This document shows positions 36,365 through 45,267 of a stretch of 64,000 nucleotides of DNA, one piece after another; position 1 is the first letter of the stretch, and the number at the start of each line of letters is the position of its first letter. Source of the stretch: Peptoclostridium acidaminophilum DSM 3953 (lineage in GTDB: Bacteria > Bacillota > Clostridia > Peptostreptococcales > Peptostreptococcaceae); contig NZ_CP007453.1 in assembly GCF_000597865.1 (NCBI RefSeq), positions 186,001 to 250,000 of the forward strand. The letters are read 5' to 3'. The position numbers were made by a program, and so were the translations under genes. The notes under the pieces are model-generated. The model was given only the letters and a program-made list of their open reading frames with translations. It was not told the origin of the DNA and made no database searches.

Positions 36365-36821
36365 TCAAGACCTGGTATGAGGTGGAATAAGATGAATCGA
36401 TGAGGAGGCAAAAACTATGGAAAGAAAAGTGAAAAAGCAGGTTACAGGATTTAGAACACAGGACGGTGCAGGGGTGAAGCTGGTAAGGGTTTTGGGACAC
36501 GCAACAGTGGAGGATTTCGATCCGATTCTGATGCTGGATTCCTTTGACAGCACAAACCCTGATGACTATACAGCAGGATTTCCATTGCATCCCCATAGAG
36601 GCATAGAGACAATCAGCTATGTATACCGTGGGAAAATGACTCACAGGGACAGCCTTGGTAATGAGGATACAATTGGCGACGGAGAAGTCCAGTGGATGAC
36701 TGCAGGCTCTGGGATTTTACATGAAGAGAGGCTGCCCGCCTCGGAAAGGATGCTTGGTGTCCAGCTAAAATGTACACATAGCATTGGACACATATTCTAA
36801 AAAATAAGATAAAATAAGAAC

Positions 36822-37142
36822 ATGAGCAGAATGAGAAGAAACTGGACCCCTGAGGAGAAAGCCGCAATAGTGCTTGAACTCCTTCGCGAAGAAAGCACAT
36901 TGGCTGAAATCGCTAAAAAATATGATGTATCACAACAATTAATTAGTCGCTGGAAAGCAGAGTTTTTATCCAACATGTCCGCCGTATTTGATAAGAAGAA
37001 CGAAAACATTGAAAAGATTCAGCGCGAACATGAAGATGAAAAGGAGCATCTTATAAAGAAAATTGGTGAACTCACACTGGATGTAGACTGGCTTAAAAAA
37101 AAACAGGTGCAAATCTCACAAATGAAGAAAAAAGGTCGCTGA
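36822..37142 (+). CDS. IS3-family OrfA, copy 3
   Basis: Protein identical to the 4744-5064 product, with the A9 slippage site at 37095-37103. Confidence 0.92.
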   Translation: MSRMRRNWTPEEKAAIVLELLREESTLAEIAKKYDVSQQLISRWKAEFLSNMSAVFDKKNENIEKIQREHEDEKEHLIKKIGELTLDVDWLKKKQVQISQMKKKGR

Positions 37143-37186
37143 TTGAATGGACTGATTCAGATCTAACAGTCAAACATCAATGTGAA

Positions 37187-37975
37187 TTGATTGATTTGCC
37201 ACGATCCAGTGCATATCACAAGCCTGTTGAAATAAGCCCATCGAAGGATGAGATTACCATAAAAAATGCCATTGATAGAATTCACTTTGACGAACCTTCA
37301 TACGGTGTTAGAAGGATACGCAATGAGCTATGCAAACTCGGATTCAACCATGTGGGCAGACGCTTGGTTAAGCGATACATGCAGGAAATGGACATTACCT
37401 GCTTCTATCCTGGCCCTAATTTGAGTAAGCGTGCAAAACAATCCAAGACATACCCATATCTCTTAAGACATCTTGACATTAATCGTCCAAATCAAGTCTG
37501 GTCTATTGATATCACTTATATAGGAACCCCGACAGGATTTGTATATCTAACAGCCATAATCGACTGGTATTCAAGATTTATCGTAGGTTATACCATTAGC
37601 AACACTTTGCAAACAGATATGGTCATACGCGCAGTAGAAAGCGCTGTAAAGGAGCACGGCATGCCCGAAATTATTAACAGTGATCAAGGCAGCCAATTCA
37701 CATCACAAGCTTACATTGATTGTATTAAGCATCTAAAAATGACTAAAATCAGCATGGACGGCAAAGGCCGAGCAACTGACAACATAGCAATTGAAAGATT
37801 TTTCCGTTCATATAAGTGGGAACGCTTGTATTTGCTGTGCCCTGAAACTGTTCATGAAGTTAAATCACTCACAAAAGAATACATAGAAACATACAATTAC
37901 AAAAGAGGGCATCAGAGTTACAACTACCGCACACCAGCTGATGTGTATTACGGACATCAGCCACTTGCAGCCTAA
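37187..37975 (+). CDS. IS3-family OrfB, copy 3
   Basis: Protein identical to the 5109-5897 product; intact D-D-E core, probably made as an OrfAB fusion by -1 frameshift. Confidence 0.92.
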   Translation: MIDLPRSSAYHKPVEISPSKDEITIKNAIDRIHFDEPSYGVRRIRNELCKLGFNHVGRRLVKRYMQEMDITCFYPGPNLSKRAKQSKTYPYLLRHLDINRPNQVWSIDITYIGTPTGFVYLTAIIDWYSRFIVGYTISNTLQTDMVIRAVESAVKEHGMPEIINSDQGSQFTSQAYIDCIKHLKMTKISMDGKGRATDNIAIERFFRSYKWERLYLLCPETVHEVKSLTKEYIETYNYKRGHQSYNYRTPADVYYGHQPLAA

Positions 37976-38549
37976 TATTTTATCACGAAAGGAGACTTAT
38001 CTTAGAAAATCGAATTTCGTGTCTTGACAAGCGTGCACATTATAAGCTGTGGCTTAATCTGCCGGCGAAGGACAAAATGGTGCCGCCCGCATACAAAAGC
38101 ATAAAAAACTCTGAGATTGAAGAAATAGAGTTCGAGAATGGGAAACTAAGATTACTTGCCGGAGCGTACGAGGGCAAACAGGGATACAAAAGCAAATATC
38201 TGCCTTTGGATTACTATGATATACACCTTGATGCCAATGCCTCTATTGACATAAATACGGACAGCGACCGCTCCATATTGGTTTTTACGCTATCGGGAGA
38301 TGCATACGTCGGAGGTGAGCTGATTAAGGAAAAGACTGCAGCAAAGCTCACCTCCGGAGACCACGTTGTTATAAAAGCTGGCGATGAAAGCGCTCAAATA
38401 TTATTTGTAAGCTCAACTCGACTTGACGAGCAAATTTACTGGGGAGGTCCGATTGTAATGAATACAAAGGCTGAATTGAATAAGGCTTTTGAAGACCTGG
38501 ATCGAGGAACATTTTTGCAAAAGAATATAGCTTACTAAGAGGTGCTGAC

Positions 38550-39428
38550 ATGAGTGAATTAAGGCCTATTGAAGAGTGTTACACCATTGATAAGAAGCAC
38601 TGGGTAGGGAGTGGGTTTTATGTAAGCAACTACTTTCCCGAGGGCAGGAATCTTCTTGAAAGATTTTCCCCTTTTGCTCTTATGGATTACAATGAGCCGA
38701 AGGAATTTCCGCCGGCTAAATCTTCCAGAGGAATAGGCGCCCATCCACACCGGGGGATTGAAACTGTTACCTTTGCCTTTGAAGGAGCGGTGGAGCATCA
38801 CGACAACGCGGGGAACCACGGCATTATTTATACCGGAGATGTCCAGTGGATGACTGCGGGAGGCGGGATAATGCATAAGGAGTATCATGAGAAGGAGTTC
38901 GCCGAAAAGGGCGGAATACTACACATGATGCAGCTATGGGTGAACCTGCCGAAAAGAGATAAATATGCCGAGCCAAGGTACCAGGATATTCCAAACGACA
39001 AAATGGGAAAGCTTGAGCTGCCTGGTGGACAAGGAGAAATAAACGTAGTTGCCGGAGAATATGAAGGCGTGAAGGGGCCCGCAAAGACCTTTTCACCTAT
39101 GAACATATATATTGGAGACATTAAACCTCAAGGCCGGATCACCCTTAGAGAGCCGGGAAATTATAATACGGGAATTTTGGTGATTTCGGGAGAAGCTAAG
39201 ATCAATGACAGCTCCTGTGCTCACAGGGACTTCATTCTTTTTGAGAATCAAGAGGGAGATATACTGATTGAAGCAGCTAATGAAGGAGTCAGGTTTATCC
39301 TTTTAAGCGGAGAGCCTCTTAACGAGCCTGTTGCTGCAGGAGGGCCTTTTGTCATGAATACGCGGGAAGAACTTAGCGAGGCCTTCAAAGATTATAGAGA
39401 AGGCAATTTCGGCACGGAAGATTTCTAA
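38550..39428 (+). CDS. pirin family protein, intact
   Basis: 292 aa. Pirin N-terminal cupin: [31 protein letters not shown] and GDVQWMTAGGGIMHKEYHEK provide the metal-binding His and Glu residues; MMQLWVNLPKRDK follows. The C-terminal cupin ends with FILLSGEPLNEPVAAGGPFV. It starts 11 bases after the end of the interrupted pirin and is clearly related to it, so the two arose by tandem duplication. It ends at a terminator. Exact activity unknown. Confidence 0.92.
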   Translation: MSELRPIEECYTIDKKHWVGSGFYVSNYFPEGRNLLERFSPFALMDYNEPKEFPPAKSSRGIGAHPHRGIETVTFAFEGAVEHHDNAGNHGIIYTGDVQWMTAGGGIMHKEYHEKEFAEKGGILHMMQLWVNLPKRDKYAEPRYQDIPNDKMGKLELPGGQGEINVVAGEYEGVKGPAKTFSPMNIYIGDIKPQGRITLREPGNYNTGILVISGEAKINDSSCAHRDFILFENQEGDILIEAANEGVRFILLSGEPLNEPVAAGGPFVMNTREELSEAFKDYREGNFGTEDF

Positions 39429-39442
39429 AAAAGAATATTATG

Positions 39443-39470
39443 AGAAGCCCTTGATTATAAGGGCTTCTTG
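39443..39470 (+). terminator. rho-independent terminator after the pirins
   Basis: AGAAGCCCTT-N6-AAGGGCTTCT followed by TGT. The stem is perfect; the T tract is short. It works in either direction in principle. Confidence 0.7.
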
Positions 39471-39574
39471 TAGTTTGTGGCTAAAAAAAGTCTATTATAT
39501 TCTCCAACATCTAATTCCTGATTCGGGAACTGAAAGGATGTATATATATAATAGTAGAGTTATTATCAAGTTTA

Positions 39575-39700
39575 TTATTTGTTTATAAATTTATGGTATT
39601 CTTTTGGGATTTTTTCCGGCTCCAAGTTATCAGCATCGTGAATTGCGCAGGTTCCTGCTTCTTTGGCAGTTTCATAATACCAGCACTTGAAATTCAGCAT
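39575..39700 (-). CDS. 41-aa protein coupled to the MerR gene
   Basis: Frame MLNFKCWYYETAKEAGTCAI continuing to EYHKFINK; its ATG overlaps the MerR stop codon region (TTTTAAATG), so reading would be coupled. Two Cys in the first 20 residues and a regular codon pattern suggest a real small gene. Not recognised; too short for a sure call. Confidence 0.45.
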   Translation of the reverse strand: MLNFKCWYYETAKEAGTCAIHDADNLEPEKIPKEYHKFINK

Positions 39701-40015
39701 TTAAAACATATCCTGCATTTCCTGCATCTGCTTGATTACGGCATCACGCTGTGACTCTATTATGGATAGTCGCTCATCTATCTTGGAATCTCCGTCCATG
39801 CAGCAGTCAATAAAATGCTTTATTTCCTTGATGGGCATGCCTGTTTTTTTTAGGCATTCAATGGTTTTCAACCATGACAGGTCTTCATCCTTGAACATGC
39901 GCATGCCACTAGAGGAGCGTTCTACAAAAGGAAGCAAGCCTTCTTTGTCATAATATCTCAATGTTGAGGCGGCAACATCAAATTGTTTTGCTATTTCACC
40001 GACTGTATATATCAT
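39701..40015 (-). CDS. MerR family transcriptional regulator
   Basis: 104 aa. MerR helix-turn-helix: YTVGEIAKQFDVAASTLRYY, then DKEGLLPFVERSSSGMRMF and the wing; ECLKKTGMPIKEIKHFI follows; a C-terminal dimerisation helix with SQRDAVIKQMQEMQ. There is no extended ligand domain. It is transcribed away from the iron-sulfur flavoprotein gene, and between them sits a promoter with the 19-bp spacer and palindrome typical of MerR targets. It likely activates the flavoprotein gene and its own short unit. Confidence 0.92.
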   Translation of the reverse strand: MIYTVGEIAKQFDVAASTLRYYDKEGLLPFVERSSSGMRMFKDEDLSWLKTIECLKKTGMPIKEIKHFIDCCMDGDSKIDERLSIIESQRDAVIKQMQEMQDMF

Positions 40016-40059
40016 TTAAAAGTCCTCCGATAAAATCTTGGATTAATTACTAAATAGCA

Positions 40060-40090
40060 TTGACTTAAAGTTAGCTTTAAGTTGTAGAAT
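40060..40090 (+). promoter_or_regulatory. MerR-type promoter with palindromic operator
   Basis: -35 TTGACT (40060) and -10 TAGAAT (40085) are separated by 19 bp, and the spacer region holds the palindrome ACTTAAAG-N4-CTTTAAGT (40063-40082). This overlong spacing is a hallmark of promoters activated by MerR proteins. It drives the flavoprotein gene at 40159. Confidence 0.82.
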
Positions 40091-40158
40091 TAAATCAAAC
40101 TCAGTAGTCAGATTTTAGCATGTATAATGGGACATATCAATGATGGGAGGGAAAAAAT

Positions 40159-40791
40159 ATGAAAGTAGTAGCATTTAATGGAAGTCCTCATCAAGAGGGA
40201 AACACATATCATGCAATAAAATTGGCAACAGATGAGCTGGAAAAAGAGGGCATAGAAACTGAGATAGTACACGTTGGCAACAAGAAAATCAGGGGCTGCA
40301 CAGCTTGTGGTTATTGCGCCAAAGAGAGAAATGAAAGATGCGTGTTCGACGATGAAGTCAATGAATGGATTCAAAAGATGAAGGAGGCTGACGGTATAAT
40401 CTTAGGGTCTCCGGTGCACTATGCTGCAATGGCAGGAACGATGAAATCATTCCTGGACAGAGCCTTCTTCGTTGCCAGCGTCAATGGCGGCATGCTAAGG
40501 CACAAGGCGGGAGCGGCTGTAGTGGCTGTAAGGCGTTCTGGTGGAGTTGCTACATTCAGCCAGTTAAACAACTACATCAACTATTCGGAAATGGTAATGC
40601 CAACGTCAAATTATTGGAATATAATTCATGGAATGAATCCAGGTGAAGCGTTGCAGGATGGCGAAGGCGTTCAAATTATGAGAGTACTAGGTAAAAACAT
40701 GGCATGGGTGATGAAGCTGGTCGAAAACGGCAAGGGCGCTGTTAACGAGCCAGAGGCAGAAGATAAAATATTTACTAATTTTGTAAGATAG
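40159..40791 (+). CDS. iron-sulfur flavoprotein / NADPH-dependent FMN reductase family
   Basis: 210 aa flavodoxin-like fold. FMN phosphate loop in FNGSPHQEGNTYHAI; a Cys cluster GCTACGYCAKERNERC is as in iron-sulfur flavoproteins; LGSPVHYAAMAGTMKSFLDR is the conserved isoalloxazine-side motif. Such proteins transfer electrons or reduce quinones and other small molecules in anaerobes. GGAGG precedes the ATG. Controlled by the divergent MerR promoter, which suggests induction by a small-molecule or oxidative signal. Confidence 0.9.
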   Translation: MKVVAFNGSPHQEGNTYHAIKLATDELEKEGIETEIVHVGNKKIRGCTACGYCAKERNERCVFDDEVNEWIQKMKEADGIILGSPVHYAAMAGTMKSFLDRAFFVASVNGGMLRHKAGAAVVAVRRSGGVATFSQLNNYINYSEMVMPTSNYWNIIHGMNPGEALQDGEGVQIMRVLGKNMAWVMKLVENGKGAVNEPEAEDKIFTNFVR

Positions 40792-40993
40792 GTGCGGCTT
40801 AATTAAATAATAAATAACGAATTATGAGGAGCTGAGCAATAGTTGACAAAAATATAGACAAGTGTGGTCAAAGGTATTGATATGTATTTGCGAAGTGAGA
40901 GGTATACAAGTAAACACTAACTATAATACAAGTGAGTTTGCAGAGTTAATCAATGTCCCTGTGAAAAACTACAAATAAGGGAGGTTGAGGAGA

Positions 40994-42157
40994 TTGAAAA
41001 GAGCTTACAAGATCGAAATTAAGCCAACCATCAAGCAGAAGGCTAAAATCCATCAGACTATTGGCGTATGCAGGTTTATATACAATTTCTACATCGCACA
41101 CAATAAAGAGATTTATGAAACAAAGCAACGTTTTGTATCAGGCATGGACTTTTCGAAATGGCTCAACAACGAGTTTGTCCCGAGCAATCCAGACTATGTG
41201 TGGATTAAGGAAGTGTCGTCAAAAGCTGTAAAGCAAGCCATAATGAATGGCGAGAAGTCTTTCAAGAAGTTTTTCAAGGGCGAAGCCGGTTTTCCAAAGT
41301 TCAAAAAGAAAAACAGACAACTTGTGAAGGCGTACTTCCCCAAGAACAACAATACCGACTGGACTGTTGAAAGGCACAGGGTCAAGGTTCCGACACTAGG
41401 CTGGGTTAGGCTCAAGGAGTTTGGCTATATACCGACAAGTTCAAAAGTCACAAGTGGCACGGTATCCCAAAAGGCAGACAGATATTACGTATCAATTCTC
41501 GTGGAAGAAGATGCCAAAGCTGGCTGTCTAAAGCCGTATACGGAAGGGATAGGTGTGGATTTGGGACTAAAAGACTTTGCCGTCTGCTCAAACGGAGCCG
41601 TCAATAAAAACATCAATAAGACCTCAAGGGTCAGAAAGCTTGAAAAAAAGCTAAGGCGTGAGCAACGAAGGCTTTCGAGGAAATACGAAGGTCTGAAAAA
41701 ACTAAAAAAATCTGAGAAAGGAGAAGCTACTAGGCAAAACATCCAAAAACAGATAACCAAGGTACAAAAACTTCATCAAAGACTGGGAAACATAAGAGCC
41801 GACTACATAAGCAAGACGGTCAGCGAGCTTGTAAAGCAAAAACCAAGCTTTATAACAATTGAAGACCTCAATGTAAGCGGCATGATGAAGAACAGGCATT
41901 TAGCCAAAGCAGTGCAGCAGCAAAAGTTCTACGAGTTCAGGACGAAACTCGCCTACAAAGCGAGCATCCACGGCATAGAAGTAAGAATCGTGGACAGATG
42001 GTATCCATCGTCAAAAACTTGCAGCGAGTGCGGAGCACACAAGAAAGATTTGAAGCTATCAGAGAGAACATACAAGTGTTCCTGCGGGCTTGTCATTGAC
42101 AGGGACTTGAATGCTTCAATCAATCTGGCTAATGCTAAGGAATATAAGACAGCCTAA
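40994..42157 (+). CDS. tnpB: TnpB RNA-guided nuclease 2
   Basis: About 387 aa from TTG 40994, nine bases after GGGAGG. N-terminal KRAYKIEIKPTIKQKAKIHQ; RuvC motifs GVDLGLKDFA (D), FITIEDLNVSGM (E), and VIDRDLNASINL (D); zinc ribbon CSECGAHKK with YKCSCG. Not closely similar to the 31110 TnpB, so it belongs to a different element. All catalytic residues are present. No tnpA is beside it; it lies between the flavoprotein and alcohol-dehydrogenase genes. Confidence 0.92.
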   Translation: MKRAYKIEIKPTIKQKAKIHQTIGVCRFIYNFYIAHNKEIYETKQRFVSGMDFSKWLNNEFVPSNPDYVWIKEVSSKAVKQAIMNGEKSFKKFFKGEAGFPKFKKKNRQLVKAYFPKNNNTDWTVERHRVKVPTLGWVRLKEFGYIPTSSKVTSGTVSQKADRYYVSILVEEDAKAGCLKPYTEGIGVDLGLKDFAVCSNGAVNKNINKTSRVRKLEKKLRREQRRLSRKYEGLKKLKKSEKGEATRQNIQKQITKVQKLHQRLGNIRADYISKTVSELVKQKPSFITIEDLNVSGMMKNRHLAKAVQQQKFYEFRTKLAYKASIHGIEVRIVDRWYPSSKTCSECGAHKKDLKLSERTYKCSCGLVIDRDLNASINLANAKEYKTA

Positions 42158-42290
42158 CTAAAACAGGCACTTATATATGTACCGAGGGCTATCTCGGGAA
42201 TTTACGACTGTGGAGAGCTATACCAAACTGTAGTAGACAGGTTGTGTCGCAATCGTTGAGGCGGGGTTCGTAGAAGCAGTAAAAATCTCG
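42130..42290 (+). ncRNA. candidate omega (re)RNA and right end of TnpB element 2
   Basis: The 130 bases after tnpB are G/C-richer and full of short hairpins (for example CCGAG-GGCTAT-CTCGG at about 42182), as in the guide-RNA region of such elements. The exact right end is not determined, but it must lie before the dehydrogenase start at 42335. Confidence 0.45.
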
Positions 42291-42334
42291 ATATGGATAT
42301 GTTTGTCCATATTTTGAGTAGCAGGATAATACTA

Positions 42335-43504
42335 ATGCTAGGAAATTTCAGCTATTCTAACCCAACAAAACTGTACTTTGGCGATGATTCTCTGAAGTAT
42401 CTGAATAAGGAGCTGCCTAACTACGGCAAAAATGTGCTGCTTGTCTATGGAGGCGGCTCAATCAAGAAAAACGGCATTTACGACAAGGTTGTGGAAATAC
42501 TAAAGGCGAATGGCAAAGAGGTTTTCGAGGATGCAGGCGTTATGCCAAACCCTACTGTCGAGAAGCTTTACGAAGGCTGCAAGAGAGCCAAGGACAACAA
42601 TGTGGATCTGATCTTGGCTGTAGGAGGCGGCTCTGTATGCGACTATGCAAAAGCCGTGTCGGTTTCCACCTATTGCGAGGAGGACCCATGGGACAAATAC
42701 TATATGCGTATGGAGGATGTGGACAATAAAATCATTCCGGTAGGCTGCATTCTGACAATGGTAGGCACAGGTTCTGAGATGAACGGTGGCTCCGTAATTA
42801 CCAACCAAGCGGCCAAGCTGAAAATAGGCCATGTGTTCCGTGAAAATGTATTCCCGAAATTCTCCATTCTGAATCCTGTATACACTTTTTCGTTGCCTCA
42901 ATACCAGATGGTCGCCGGTTTCTTTGATATAATGTCCCACATTCTGGAGCAGTATTTCTCCGGCGAGGACGACAACACCTCTGACTATTTAATGGAAGGT
43001 TTGCTGAAGTCCCTGATCCACAGCTCCAGGATCGCAGTTAAGAACCCTACAGACTACGAAGCAAGAAGCAACATAATGTGGACCTCCACATGGGCGCTCA
43101 ATACACTTGTTGGTAAAGGCAAATCCCAAGACTGGATGGTTCACATGATCGGACAGTCCATAGGCGCTTATACTGATGCAACACATGGAATGACGCTGTC
43201 GGCCGTTTCAATTCCGTATTACAGGTTGATAATGCCTTACGGACTTCAAAAATTCAGGCGCTACGCGATCAACGTGTGGGAAGTTAATCCAGAAGGGAAA
43301 ACCGATGAGCAGATTGCCAAGGAAGGGCTCGACAGGATGGAGGCTTACATGAAAGAAATTGGCCTCGCAATGAGTATAAAGGATTTGGGTGTAACTGAGG
43401 AAATGCTTGATGGCATTGCAAAAGGTTCATTCATTTTGGAGGGCGGATATAAAGTCTTAACATTTGATGAAGTAGTACAAGTTTTAAAAAGCAGCATGAT
43501 CTAA
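42335..43504 (+). CDS. iron-containing alcohol dehydrogenase (butanol dehydrogenase type)
   Basis: 389 aa from ATG 42335. The N-terminal nucleotide-binding half has NPTKLYFGDDS, LLVYGGGSIKKNG and VGGGSVCDYAKAVS; the C-terminal half has the metal-binding residues in ILEQYFSG, DATHGMTLSAVSIPYY and nearby His residues. The YqhD/BdhA branch reduces aldehydes with NAD(P)H, as in solvent formation or aldehyde detoxification. The ribosome site (AGGA) is weak and the TnpB element lies directly upstream, so the original promoter may have been displaced. Confidence 0.92.
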   Translation: MLGNFSYSNPTKLYFGDDSLKYLNKELPNYGKNVLLVYGGGSIKKNGIYDKVVEILKANGKEVFEDAGVMPNPTVEKLYEGCKRAKDNNVDLILAVGGGSVCDYAKAVSVSTYCEEDPWDKYYMRMEDVDNKIIPVGCILTMVGTGSEMNGGSVITNQAAKLKIGHVFRENVFPKFSILNPVYTFSLPQYQMVAGFFDIMSHILEQYFSGEDDNTSDYLMEGLLKSLIHSSRIAVKNPTDYEARSNIMWTSTWALNTLVGKGKSQDWMVHMIGQSIGAYTDATHGMTLSAVSIPYYRLIMPYGLQKFRRYAINVWEVNPEGKTDEQIAKEGLDRMEAYMKEIGLAMSIKDLGVTEEMLDGIAKGSFILEGGYKVLTFDEVVQVLKSSMI

Positions 43505-43547
43505 TGGCTATAGAAGTTTCTTGACTGAATCTGAATACCATATAACG

Positions 43548-43606
43548 AAATGCACATCCTTCGTCTATGCATCACCGCGAAATAGACAAGGGTGTGCATT
43601 TTGATT
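43548..43606 (+). terminator. long hairpin terminator after the dehydrogenase
   Basis: AAATGCACATCCTT with GTCTA pairs with TAGAC and AAGGGTGTGCATTT, then TTGATTT. The GTGCAC motifs resemble those in repeats R1 and R2. The rest of 43607-43814 shows no gene. Confidence 0.65.
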
Positions 43607-43814
43607 TGAGACGTGTTAATTAAGTGAGTATGTAAATGAGTTTTTAAATTGCCAAACCCAAAACGGCGGATAATTCCCAAACCGACTTTCCGTTGTTAAT
43701 GATGCCGGTAAATGCGTATAAATAATATCAACAAAGCATAATCGATAAAAAAATTTCAAGGTTGAGGGAAAAGAGTATGTAGAATTCTGGTAGAGCTAAT
43801 ATTGGAGGTGCGCG

Positions 43815-44324
43815 ATGAAAAATAATTACGATGAACCGATGTTCATAGATGTTAAGAGGGGACGAGTTGAAGAGGAGGAAGGTCCTGCAGGCGTAGAGGA
43901 AGCCATACGTAACCTCTGCGATGAGCAGTCCTTTGCAGTTCTGGCGACCCAGGGCCAGGGACAGCCCTATGCGACGTTGATAAGCTTTGCGACGAGTCCG
44001 GATATGAAATACGCTATCTTCGCCACACCTATTCAGACAAGAAAGTACAGTCTTATACAGGGCGACCAGATGATTTCCATGCTGATTGACAACAGGTCCA
44101 GCCAGCCGAACAGCCTCAACAGTATTAGCGCCTTGACAATAACCGGAAAGGCAAAAGCGCTGTCGGATGAGGAGTCTATTGAGTTGTGGTCGGGCCTGCT
44201 ACTTTGCAAGCACCCCTACCTGAGTCACTTCGTCAAGTCGCCGTCAACGGCCCTGATAGTAGTGGAGGTCACCGGGTATTTCTACGTCAGAAGATTTCAG
44301 GAGGTGTTCCAGTGGTCGCCTTGA
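43815..44324 (+). CDS. pyridoxamine 5'-phosphate oxidase-like, FMN-binding split barrel
   Basis: 169 aa. Pattern AIRNLCDEQSFAVLATQGQG, QPYATLISFATSPDMK, AIFATPIQTRKYSLI and SMLIDNRSSQPN is that of the flavin-binding split barrel, with a C-terminal LIVVEVTGYFYVRRFQEV. Members bind FMN, F420 or haem and reduce small molecules; the substrate here is unknown. Single gene with GGAGG site, upstream of the membrane ferredoxin genes. Confidence 0.85.
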   Translation: MKNNYDEPMFIDVKRGRVEEEEGPAGVEEAIRNLCDEQSFAVLATQGQGQPYATLISFATSPDMKYAIFATPIQTRKYSLIQGDQMISMLIDNRSSQPNSLNSISALTITGKAKALSDEESIELWSGLLLCKHPYLSHFVKSPSTALIVVEVTGYFYVRRFQEVFQWSP

Positions 44325-44439
44325 TTATAGAGACGACTCGTCCTATGATGTATTATTTCAAAAGTATTCAAGCATTCACAATTCTGTCACATTGTCATTA
44401 TATAATAGCAGTAAAAATTAAAAAATAATGGAGGAAATC

Positions 44440-45267
44440 ATGAAAAAAAAGATTACCATAAGGTTGGCAAGCCAGGTATTATTTTTTGCTTTAATTGGAT
44501 TGATAAGTCTCAATCACTATTTGGACGACATAGGAACAAAGATACCTTTCATAGGAGCAGCATCGTTACATGCGATCTGTCCATTTGGGGGCGTAGCAGC
44601 ATTTTTAGCACTTTTTCAGTATGATGTTATGATTCCCAAAATTCACAATTCATCATTTGTTATTATGCTAATTATTCTTTTTATGGGCATATTATTTGGT
44701 CCTGTTGTTTGCAGCTATATGTGTCCGCTTGGCTCGATTCAGGAGTGGATAGGAAATATAGGAAAGAAACTTTTCAAGAAGAAATACAATAATTTTATGC
44801 CGACATTTATAGACAAGGTTCTTCGATATTTAAGGTATGGGGTTCTTGCTTTTGTTGTCTACCTGACAACTAATTCACTGAAACTCGTTTTCCTTGAAGT
44901 CGATCCCTACTATGCTCTATTCAACTTTTGGTCTGATGAGGCAACTCTTGGGGGATTGCTTGTATTGGCAGCCACGTTGACACTATCCATTTTTGTTGAA
45001 AGACCATGGTGTAAGTATGCTTGTCCCTTCGGTGCGCTTATTGGTCTGACAAACCTATTTAGTATATTTAAGATCAGAAGAAACAGCCTTACTTGTATCA
45101 ATTGTAAAAAATGCACTAGGATTTGCCCTATGAATATTGATGTGTCAAACAAAAGCATTGTGACAGACCATCAGTGTATACGTTGCGGACAATGCACTTC
45201 AGAATTTGCCTGTCCTGTACCTTCAACTGTAGAGCTTAAGTTTAAAAACTATGGGGAGGGAAAATAA
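44440..45267 (+). CDS. NapH/YccM-like membrane 4Fe-4S ferredoxin
   Basis: 275 aa from ATG 44440 (GGAGG seven bases before). Four to five membrane segments with two conserved CxxxCP loops (SYMCPLGSIQEW and KYACPFGALIGL) as in NapH/NosR-like proteins, and two C-terminal 4Fe-4S motifs (CINCKKCTRICPMNI and CIRCGQCTSEFACPVP). Such proteins pass electrons from quinol or ferredoxin to a periplasmic or membrane partner. It overlaps the following small gene by one base, so the two form an operon. Confidence 0.9.
   Translation: MKKKITIRLASQVLFFALIGLISLNHYLDDIGTKIPFIGAASLHAICPFGGVAAFLALFQYDVMIPKIHNSSFVIMLIILFMGILFGPVVCSYMCPLGSIQEWIGNIGKKLFKKKYNNFMPTFIDKVLRYLRYGVLAFVVYLTTNSLKLVFLEVDPYYALFNFWSDEATLGGLLVLAATLTLSIFVERPWCKYACPFGALIGLTNLFSIFKIRRNSLTCINCKKCTRICPMNIDVSNKSIVTDHQCIRCGQCTSEFACPVPSTVELKFKNYGEGK

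Larger units (their letters stand above)
36766..38044 (+). mobile_element. IS3-family element, copy 3 (1279 bp)
   Basis: Appears identical to the copies at 4688 and 15046. Flanked by the 3-bp duplication AGC (36763-36765 and 38045-38047). Confidence 0.95.
36417..38538 (+). pseudogene. pirin family protein interrupted by an IS
   Basis: Coding parts 36417-36765 and 38048-38538 join in frame to 279 aa once the IS and one AGC are removed. Pirin cupin blocks: [42 protein letters not shown], and across the junction GVQLWLNLPAKDK. The metal-binding His residues are present. Ordinary pirins are non-haem-iron cupins, some with quercetinase activity. The gene is followed directly by a second, intact pirin that could replace its function. 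Confidence 0.92.
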
